Shown piece after piece: positions 56,604 to 64,000 of a stretch of DNA of 64,000 nucleotides (its first letter is position 1; each line of letters starts with the position of its first letter). The stretch spans positions 10,295,001 to 10,359,000 of the forward strand of contig NC_088326.1 in NCBI RefSeq assembly GCF_910592395.1, read 5' to 3'. Origin of the DNA: Lineus longissimus (taxonomy: Eukaryota > Nemertea > Pilidiophora > Heteronemertea > Lineidae). A program made the translations under genes and the position numbers. The notes below the pieces were generated by a model. That model was not told the DNA's origin. It searched no databases and saw only the letters and a program-made list of their open reading frames with translations.

Positions 56604-56916
56604 TCTCGGCAACTGATGTCCTTTAAATTCAAATTCAAATTATAGTTTGTCTCATATCTATAATTAACTTAAAGGACCAATGGCATTATTAACGCTTGTA
56701 TTACCAATGTACAGGCCGCCCAGTCACCTTTTACTTTACAGTTAGCAGTATCCATCATTGAATAACACATAAGATGGAAACATTCCAAATTACTGAATTA
56801 TCACGCTTTTCCAATGTTAATGCCGACTGGACCCAATATGAGGCATCTTATAAAACCGATTAGATGATTGACTATCGCCTGATTACTTGTAAAGTCATGT
56901 CTACACCAGTTAACAA

Positions 56917-57276
56917 CTTTCAACATCAACACCGTCAACAAGAATCAACAAGCTGTTGAAGGGTCGGTGTTGATGCCTGTTATGAAAATGCCCGTCCACA
57001 GCAATCAACGCGTGTCATTTATGTGTTAACATTGTTGACGGTGTGGAAGGATGTTGAAAGAATTTCGGAGGGAAATATAAAAGATATTTGTGCTGAAAAC
57101 AAAGAATGAACAGGAGACAACTGTCTATTCTTGGTGCTTTTGCATCAATAATCGCAAATATTGCTTCACGGCGGAAGCAGACAGAGGAACAAAGAGAAGA
57201 AAAGAAACTTGTAGGTCCTCAAAAGATAACTGCACCGGGCTTACCGTTGTCTCTCGAAATCATTGAGGGCAGTTGA
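56917..57276 (+). mobile_element. Possible DNA-transposon relic, PIF/Harbinger-like
   Basis: An imperfect inverted repeat pairs CTTTCAACATC...CACCGTCAACAA (56917-56941) with its complement at 57032-57060. Just beyond, after a TATA-like GAAATATAAAAG, an ATG at 57106 opens a 56-codon frame (MNRRQLSIL...SRRKQTEEQREEKK). A short, basic MxRRQ-type N terminus is common in PIF/Harbinger nucleases, and the flank on the opposite strand has protein-like fragments (TPLQKIIYGHGENK, QMLEGHF). No catalytic domain is visible. This assignment is a guess from composition and layout. Confidence 0.25.
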
Positions 57277-58171
57277 CAAAGCAAGCTTCAAAAACTCCCT
57301 TCGAACTTTTTGAAGCTTGTTTTCCACGGCTAATTTATTTTCCCCATGTCCGTATATAATCTTTTGAAGTGGTGTCATCAGCACAGAAATGGCCCTCCAA
57401 CATCTGAATTAACTTTTCAACATCTTCATTTCCCCCACTGAAAAGTGGCATGTGTGGTGGCTGCACTGGAGGCTGCCATTCGTTATGTAATTTCTGATAA
57501 ATTAGAACTCACCACGATTTCCTTGATATATCTTGTTGGAGAGAGAAAATAATACTGGAACAGTCTGATTTTATAATCAGATTCCTCATTTTCACGGTGT
57601 TATCGGTGTGGTCGATCGAATGCATACAATGTATTTGGATTCTAAGACCTTCGTTTCATGAGTGGAGATATATGTAAACAGAGAAAATTGGTAATCCATC
57701 AATGTGCAGGTTGTTTTTGATGCACATTTTGGGTTTATCAATGTTGCAGCTGGATGCCCATGTAGCACCGACGACTCGGCTGTGCTTCGAGAAAACGCAG
57801 CAACAGATATAATGAGACGTTGGGAAGTGTATGAGGTCATCCTTTAAATGTGTAGCCATTGCGGCCTTAGCTTATGACACCATTATTGAACCCTAACTTC
57901 CCCGGGCAATGATGATACATTTGTGTACAAAAGTTGAGCACTTAGGGTTTTAGGGCACTTTAGTTGAGGACTTTTATGAATATGGGCCCAGGACCTGGAA
58001 TACGGGCCTAAGATTTCCTAGCAAAGAAAATTACTTCAGTGGAATGCATATAACCTATTTAAGGTAATACTTATGAAAGTATTTATCCTTAGGCCCAAGT
58101 TTTTCCTGATCTCCAAACGTTGTCAGTTTCACGATGATACCTTTTATGCAATAGCTGCCAGCCAGTAGAAA

Positions 58172-58620
58172 TTGCTGTCACAAATCAATGTTGGCTATAT
58201 TAAGGCAGGGTGCTTGCATAATGATGTCTGGAGAGGTCATCAATACAAAAATGGGCCTAGTAGTATTCTAGTTGAATCTGTACAGGCCAATAGCAACTGG
58301 GAGCATGGCTTTTCTCAAAAAGAATTGCGCCAGGCAACCGAATTGGACCCGACAGGAGAAAGAGATATTAGAAATTTATTAGAGATTTATTGAATGATAT
58401 CGAAGTCGATTTACGTAATCCGCCTCGTTATAATGAGCCATTTGGATCTGGATGTGCGTTGCGTCAATTACAACAACAACATATCTCAAACGACTCATTC
58501 TCTTCAAAAGGCTCTTGCCATCCTACCATGCACATCGGTCGACCACAAGGAAAAGATTTGAAAATACTTAGCTTGGTGACTACTCTAAGGTACCTCAAAA
58601 GGTACCTTACGGAAGGGTAG
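58172..58620 (+). other. Two overlapping plus-strand ORFs unique to unit 7
   Basis: 58172-58393 (73 codons, WEHGFSQKELRQATELDPTG) and 58390-58620 (76 codons, NDIEVDLRNPPRYNEPF) overlap by one codon in different frames and read like pieces of one hydrophilic protein. I do not recognise it. The following ~130 bp (58590-58740) is packed with near-palindromic TTAAGTATACTTAA-like and GGTACC words, typical of the ends of small DNA transposons. No clear boundary or target duplication was found. Confidence 0.25.
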
Positions 58621-58727
58621 GATTTAAGGAAAATACTTAAGTATACTTAAGTGTTTTCACTTCAGATAAGGAGCCTCTTAAGGTAAAAGCTTAAGTAAAA
58701 TACTTAACTTTAAGGTAATGTTCACAC

Positions 58728-59351
58728 TTAAAATGCTTTATTAAATTTTAGACGCAGACACATTGCTTTGTCACGTAAGTTGTTGATAGGTAGAGATAAC
58801 CAGGTTGGTCCTTTATTGAACGCAGTAAATTGTGTCAGTTGCGTTAGAATATGAGGCCGCTGCGGCAAATCCGAAAAGGAATAGACGCGTAGCCACCAAT
58901 TCCAAATTCTACAATTTCTACAAGGGATTTCAAGAATAACAGGGGGTGCATTCAATAATCTAACCTTTTTGACCATAGTTTTCCTGCTGTTAAGGGCTTC
59001 CTTGGGCTTCCATCTCTTGCATGGTGACCATGACACGAACATACAAGCACACTTCTCTCTCCGAAGATTGAAGCCAGCGATGGCATCATGTTTGGAACTC
59101 AAAACTGAACATTCTAGTCTTGAGCGCGAATTTATTGATATCCAGTATTCGAGTGATATCTCTTCACGCCGCTTTCCAACATCAGCAAGCCGTATAAAGG
59201 TTATGCTCAAACAAGCAATTATGGTGCACTCGATTATACATGTATGGAGTGCTGCAAACAGGATATGTCGACGAAAACCTCTCCTCGCTGATGACGAAAC
59301 ACAACAATTATTTGAACAGATCATTTCCGATAAAATACAATTCAAATTCAT
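58728..59351 (-). CDS. ORF C, unit 7: most diverged family member
   Basis: It starts MNLNC at 59351 (an ATG five codons upstream is also open). Relative to unit 1 it has a 9-base in-frame deletion near the start and many substitutions (FRRHILFAALHTCIIECT, SPCKRWKPKEALNSRKTMVKKV), but the frame is maintained to VILEIP. A 14-base loss then sends it into an unrelated tail that happens to stay open for about 65 codons, so the tail is not family sequence. Preservation of the frame at this divergence is the best sign that ORF C was coding. Confidence 0.45.
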   Translation of the reverse strand: MNLNCILSEMICSNNCCVSSSARRGFRRHILFAALHTCIIECTIIACLSITFIRLADVGKRREEISLEYWISINSRSRLECSVLSSKHDAIAGFNLRREKCACMFVSWSPCKRWKPKEALNSRKTMVKKVRLLNAPPVILEIPCRNCRIWNWWLRVYSFSDLPQRPHILTQLTQFTAFNKGPTWLSLPINNLRDKAMCLRLKFNKAF

Positions 59352-60430
59352 TTCATTTGCTTTCAATCAGTGTATGTCTCTCAGTTAGGTAGGTCCACAG
59401 TTCTAGTAGTCCGAAATGCATTCGGAAGTTCGTGTTGACATCTGGTGTCCGTTGTTGGCGAGCTGAGCATTGATATGCCTGAAGAATATACTCTGCTTTC
59501 ACGCATCTAAGATATGTTCTCAATATCTAATTCAAACTAGATACCATGCACGATAAAAAAGCATCATACTAGAGGGCAGGGGATATCAATCTGTAAATTA
59601 AGTCCGCGGGCTAGGTAAGGCCAAGGCCGAAAGTATTTGAAGTTTTTATTATGTCAAAGAAAAAGTGAACAAAATCTTGACATCTACTAGATGATCAGGA
59701 AGAAAACAAATTCCCGGAATGGGATGAGGAGTATCCTAGTCTTTGGAACTCGAAGAACAAAGACAAGGAAAGATGTGACAGGGAAGCCGAATTAATATTG
59801 TGCCGTGTATTTTTGGCAAGTCGCTCGCCGAATAGGCATATTTTTTTGCCCTGTTTGGAGAGCCGCTTGCCGAACAGCACTGAAAATGTAAAAAAAGTAC
59901 GACCCTCTTCTTAACATCCCATTAGCCAATCGGAGAGCAATGACGTCATGTTTGAATTAATATGCGCATAAGTAACCATGGCCGATTTCTCAATTTCGAT
60001 TCATTTTCTTCTGCAAAACTCCTGTTCTTGTCAAAAATCGAAGGAGAGTATGTGATTAATAGATAAGCGTAGTAAATGCATTGGGTACATTACTATAGTC
60101 CTTCGCTATTACTCCAGTAGTGTTTTTTGTCCGCTTTGCCATTGAATGATAATGAGCTCTTCGCCAACTATAAGTATTAATGAGTCCGGCTCTACATTCA
60201 GGGCAAAAAGGCGCTGTTTGGTAAGCCAGGCTTGCCAAATAGTCACTTCCTTAATATAATACAGCCCGGGGGCTAATGTACGTTGCTTTAACATGTACTG
60301 AGCTTATACCTTACAAATCTTGAAGTCGTCTATATTGTCCGGCGGAGCCCGTTACGCATCCTTTATTTCTCGGTTCCCATGCATTCCTTCATCAGGTAAT
60401 TGTCCGCTGTGGATGCAGTACACCTCCTGT

Positions 60431-60870
60431 TCATCTGCTGCATGTCAGGTGGTAGTCGGGCCTCGAGCCACGTCCACCGGACATCAACGCATAAACTGAC
60501 ATGTACAGGAGGAGGAACGCACTAATTCCGAACAAAACGCATGCCCAACACAAACGAACCGTACAACCAGACGGACACATTTGTCTAATGCACTGCGTTC
60601 CAAGTTTTGTGCAAGCACAAAACTTTACACCGGATGAAGCTGACCTCGCCCAAACTTGCCTGACAAGGAACGCATGCGCAGAACGACAAACGAATAGGAA
60701 ACGCATCTGAACAAACAACAACGGGTTTGACTTTTTGCTCTCCGTTGGACGTCCGCTATAACGCAAACCGTCAAGGTGTGACTGGCGTGTACATGGATCG
60801 TTCGATGCCGTCAAACATGTCCAATATGGATAGAAGTTGTTTGCGACACTATGTAGTCCGGTGGTCACGG
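60431..60870. repeat. Block D, unit 7: diverged copy
   Basis: Homologous to 4200-4640 with many substitutions and several indels. Open frames remain (minus 60431-60868 and plus 60501-60710), but they match the other units with mostly amino-acid-changing differences, and the 110-codon minus frame of the other units is gone. Confidence 0.4.
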
Positions 60871-61381
60871 CGTCGTTTCCTGGCCTGGCGTGTGTCTAGA
60901 TTCGTTGTATACTAGTAATTATTGAAGCGAGTTTTGATCGTAGAACCTCGATTATCTTGCGAATGTCGTATTGTCAAGATTCTTAAGGTTTTAGTCATTT
61001 CATGTATTGATTTCTTAACTCCATCAATATAACCGATGATACTGATTTGCATTGGTTTGTGTTAAATGCTTATCGATATTGGCTATGGAATATGAAAAAC
61101 AGTACCCTACAATGCATCATATGCCTAAATTATGATTTTAAAGATTATGAATGTACATAATGCAACACAAAAAATGTATTTGTTTAATCAATCTAAGACT
61201 GATGTATTACAACAATGTCGAAACAAAGACCAGGACGGGAAATAATGACCATCAGACAGCACATAGTGTCGCCAATGCATTGCCTATCCAGATCGAACTG
61301 GTTAAATCTTGTCATCGACCATGTGTTTGCTATCTAGCTTGAATAGCATGTTCCTAGAGTTAACCGGTCTGACATCGGTGT

Positions 61382-61441
61382 AAATAGATCATGTAAGCAA
61401 GTCGAGCCTGTAAATAGATCATGTAAGCAAGTCGAGCCTGT
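61382..61441 (+). repeat. 30-bp tandem duplication shared with unit 2
   Basis: Two successive copies of the 30-bp unit described at 13251-13310, with a T instead of a C at the end of the first copy. Confidence 0.9.
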
Positions 61442-62966
61442 TCCTTGTTTGGTGTTAATGAAATAAACGTTGGCATTGCCAATAAGTGATTGCGGGGCAT
61501 TGTGCTGGATTGTGTTTCCAACCAACCTTGTGTTCTTCGCCTGTTCAAAAAAAACGAAAATGTTGTACTTGACCGCTCATGTTCTTGAACGTCTAGCATC
61601 TTCAGGTTAGGCAAATTCCCAACACACTCATGACAAAGCTTATTTTATTGAGCATTTCTGGCCACCATGTTGTCACGTCACTGTGAACCACACGTACAAT
61701 AAGTGACTGGAGAGTAAGCCACGGCCATTGATATTATTGGTTTGCTTCAGCAACTCGCGTTTCGATCAAAGGGTAATATTTTCTTTTTCTTTTTTTTCGC
61801 TTTGAAACGCCTTATATACAGTTTTTAAGAACCCATGTTTTGATTAGTAAGACTCTTCATAGTGTCCTTCGATATGATTTCCTATAGATTATTTGGAAGA
61901 CTATTCCAATCCTTGGTTGTTGCTGCATCAAAGCTGCGGTCACCGAACTTCGTTCGTCATCTTGGCAGAGTTTCTGGCCTGCTTGTCGTGGTCGGAAATG
62001 CCTATAAGACTCTCATAAGATTATCAGTAAGATCGTATTCATTTGATGTACATCAAAATAAACATGATGTACATTCGTTATAGGATTCTTGTAATAAAAA
62101 TTCCTGATAAAGCTCATATTTTCTGAAAAATGTGTGTGTTCAATAGTTCAAACTGAATAAGACCTTAACTTAGTATCCTATAAAATCTAATCGGGATTGA
62201 CGTACTGCGTGGCTAATTCGAACTTACTCTAATGGTTGGATTACACTGATTTCAAGTAATGTGATGAAGAATCAAACAGCGATTTCTAACACTGGCAGTC
62301 AGTTCAAGCTCCTGGGACGGTACCTGAATTCCGTGTCTGGCTGATATAGCCTCTGCCGTAACCAGAGCTACTTTTTTACACATTACTATTTATGGGTGTA
62401 ACCTCCTCGTGTAAGTCCCGATCCTTGACGGACAAATGAAATCCAAAATTTAAGGGTCACGGCAGGTTTTAAGATCTCAAATCATTGATCGAAGAAGTTT
62501 AATGACGAATTGGGGACCGGAGGCATGAGTTGAGGGTTTGGCAGAGGTTTTACACCTTTATAACGAAGTCCAAGTAAAAAAATTAAGTCCAAGTCGGAAG
62601 GGTCCTTACAGGTTTCAGTTTTATCTCTAATCGTTCGGTGTTTATAAAAGTGATAACGAGGTAGGTATTGGCTGTTCCACTGAACACTGCAATGATGGTA
62701 GAGCTAAGATATATATGAAGATAGCTCCATCCGAGCGATGTTTGCTGACACAACCAGTAGGCCTACTGGCAGCGAGGTATTAATTTCTTTTCTAAAACAT
62801 CGTTTCTGAGTGGGAATTTCAGAGAGAGAAAAAAGTTTCAGTTATCACGAATGAAAAAGTTTTGAAAGTAACGCGCAGGTTACAAAGGTTTACTCCCCAC
62901 CCGATAGAATAATGGATAAGACGGAAAATTTGTAGAATATTCTATTTCTTTTAAAAACCCAGTCTA

Positions 62967-63977
62967 TCAAGCATGAGAGCGGTGATAGAACTTCAAATAC
63001 CCTCGGCCATTTCCTGGCCAAGCTACGAAAGATCCGTCCCGGCCAGTGGCAATCATATCTACATCGGAAATTATCGTCGATTGGTAACTCTTTCTATAAT
63101 ACCAATAGTGTGGAAGATTTTTCGGAATAGGAATATAGGTCACAATTAAACCTTTCTTGCGCTTGTCTGGAGTCATCGGCATTATCATTTGGTTGGCACT
63201 GTCCCACATTACGTGATAGCAACCAAGTCCTAATCTCCAAGCCGGCCATTTCAAATTACAAATAACATGTATTGGCACTTTCTGCTGATAGTTGCTCCTT
63301 TTGGTAAACATGTGCACACAGTTCCACATTGTAGCAAGTACATCCTTTCCTGCAGTTATGAAGACGGAATACTGTGTTCGTTGTGCTGACTTATGCAATC
63401 TTTTAGGAACGATGTACACGTTCAGCTCCCTCCCCGCCGTCAAAGTGTAGTTAAATTTATTGTCGACACCCTTGTCAACATCAATCTCGAAAACACCAAA
63501 TACATTAAAATAACTCGTTGTTAGGACACTATTGCGTGTGCGGTGATAGTATATAACGAAAGCTTGTCCAGTCAACTCAATGTGTTCTATATGCGAAACC
63601 CAAACGAGCTCACTGTTCTGACTCTGAGCGGGCAGTTTCATAGTGTAGAAACCCAAATGAACGCCATTGCGATCAAATATTCTCGGACATTCCCTTGGGC
63701 TAGTTGTACTAAATACCACGAAATAGGCCTTCCGAAAGAATAATTTGTAGATCAACAGATGCTTGTCCATTGAACTTCTAGAAGAGTTGAATAACTGTCT
63801 TGAGACATATCGCCCTCGATTTTGATAAATCAGATGGAAAGGCGATGTTCCATTATAATTCCTTTTTTCCACTACGATATATTTGTTTACATACTTGTCA
63901 TAAAAGACTCGAATCAACCGACGAGGCCCTTTATTCCTTATGAAGCCTGGCCACAACTTGTAGACTTTGTAACTCAT
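62967..63977 (-). CDS. Gene A, unit 7: intact, mosaic
   Basis: ATG at 63977 (MSYKVYKLWPGF), ending FYHRSHA, 336 residues. The N terminus differs from units 1 to 5 by substitutions and in-frame length changes (RNKGPRRLIRVFYDKYVNKY, NYNGTSPFHL). The conserved blocks NRGRYVSRQLFNSSRSS, FDRNGVHLGFY, DKGVDNKFNYTL, FITAGKDVLATMWNC and WDSANQ are kept. The last ~80 codons switch to near identity with unit 2. In the FITAGKD region five codons differ silently from unit 1 and two differ in amino acid (plus one change private to unit 1). This is the strongest hand-made evidence that the family is protein-coding. Confidence 0.7.
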   Translation of the reverse strand: MSYKVYKLWPGFIRNKGPRRLIRVFYDKYVNKYIVVEKRNYNGTSPFHLIYQNRGRYVSRQLFNSSRSSMDKHLLIYKLFFRKAYFVVFSTTSPRECPRIFDRNGVHLGFYTMKLPAQSQNSELVWVSHIEHIELTGQAFVIYYHRTRNSVLTTSYFNVFGVFEIDVDKGVDNKFNYTLTAGRELNVYIVPKRLHKSAQRTQYSVFITAGKDVLATMWNCVHMFTKRSNYQQKVPIHVICNLKWPAWRLGLGCYHVMWDSANQMIMPMTPDKRKKGLIVTYIPIPKNLPHYWYYRKSYQSTIISDVDMIATGRDGSFVAWPGNGRGYLKFYHRSHA

Positions 63978-64000
63978 TGTCGACAACTTTTGTCCCTTAA

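Larger units (their letters stand above)
56604..63977. repeat. Array unit 7, most diverged
   Basis: Contents: a diverged left flank (56604-56890), unique sequence with transposon-like pieces (56890-57480), a short stretch of unit sequence (57484-57570), further unique sequence (57571-58740), ORF C (58728-59351), unique and decayed block D sequence (59390-60870), block E (60900-62080) and flank (62080-62960) nearly identical to unit 2, and gene A (62967-63977). There is no gene that I can support in 57571-58727 or 59390-60430, beyond the open frames described separately. Confidence 0.85.
1..64000. repeat. Tandem array of seven diverged ~7-kb units
   Basis: The same succession of sequence blocks recurs seven times in the same orientation. 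The clearest markers are gene A (ends at 7365, 20756, 30212, 39881, 49376, 55593 and 62967) and ORF C (3016, 10393, 23775, 33294, 42914, 52387 and 58728). Spacing between successive A genes is about 13.4, 9.5, 9.7, 9.5, 6.2 and 7.4 kb. Most of the excess over 7 kb is explained by unit-specific transposons. Units 3, 4 and 5 are closest to each other over their right halves. Units 6 and 7 are the most diverged in gene A. The pattern fits a segmental tandem duplication with ongoing exchange between units. An assembly artefact is unlikely because every unit has private substitutions and insertions. Confidence 0.95.

Noticed and set aside
1-64000. tRNA, rRNA or other structured RNA genes.
   Set aside because: I found no cloverleaf-like sequence or conserved RNA that I could defend by eye; the primer-binding sites are only complementary to tRNA ends. 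A tRNAscan or Infernal run would be needed to exclude them.

Overview
The window is animal nuclear DNA, not a microbial or viral genome. It is AT-rich, gene-poor and full of eukaryotic transposons (BEL/Pao and Gypsy-type LTR elements, a THAP-encoding TTAA transposon, MITEs, a decayed non-LTR retrotransposon), and it has GT-type splice donors. The frequent 'taggcctat' word suggests a marine invertebrate, perhaps an echinoderm or other deuterostome. That guess is weak.

The dominant structure is a head-to-tail tandem array of seven diverged copies of one segment, about 7 kb without insertions. I delimit the units by the start codon of the last gene in each: unit 1 = 1-8369 (left end cut off), unit 2 = 8370-21757, unit 3 = 21758-31213, unit 4 = 31214-40882, unit 5 = 40883-50376, unit 6 = 50377-56603, unit 7 = 56604-63977. 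Left to right each unit holds: block B (a fold-back block of degenerate repeats), block C (a minus-strand ORF of about 170 codons), block D (decayed exon-like pieces), block E (non-coding), a minus-strand reverse-transcriptase relic in most units, and gene A (a minus-strand, intronless gene of about 334 codons). I recognise neither A nor C. A shows mostly silent change between distant units. C changes length only in whole codons. A is intact in units 1, 2, 3 and 7 and broken by three different mutations in units 4, 5 and 6.

Transposons decorate individual units, and the other units serve as empty-site controls. Unit 1 has a 1.57-kb TTAA-flanked element with a THAP exon (Kolobok-like). Unit 2 has a 336-bp TTAA-flanked MITE and a young 6.06-kb BEL/Pao element whose LTRs are identical over the shared 171 bp. 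Unit 4 has a 188-bp CCGG-flanked insert. Units 3, 4 and 5 carry the same 2.33-kb non-autonomous LTR element at the same position with the same GTAG duplication, so it inserted before those units were copied. The cargo of that element is a long minus-strand ORF that is neither gag nor pol.

The units are patchworks. Unit 7 matches unit 2 almost perfectly over about 2 kb and then diverges abruptly inside gene A. Units 3 and 6 match closely over C and D. Unit 1 resembles unit 4 over D. This points to repeated unequal exchange or gene conversion. No RNA genes, CRISPR arrays or prokaryotic signals were seen.
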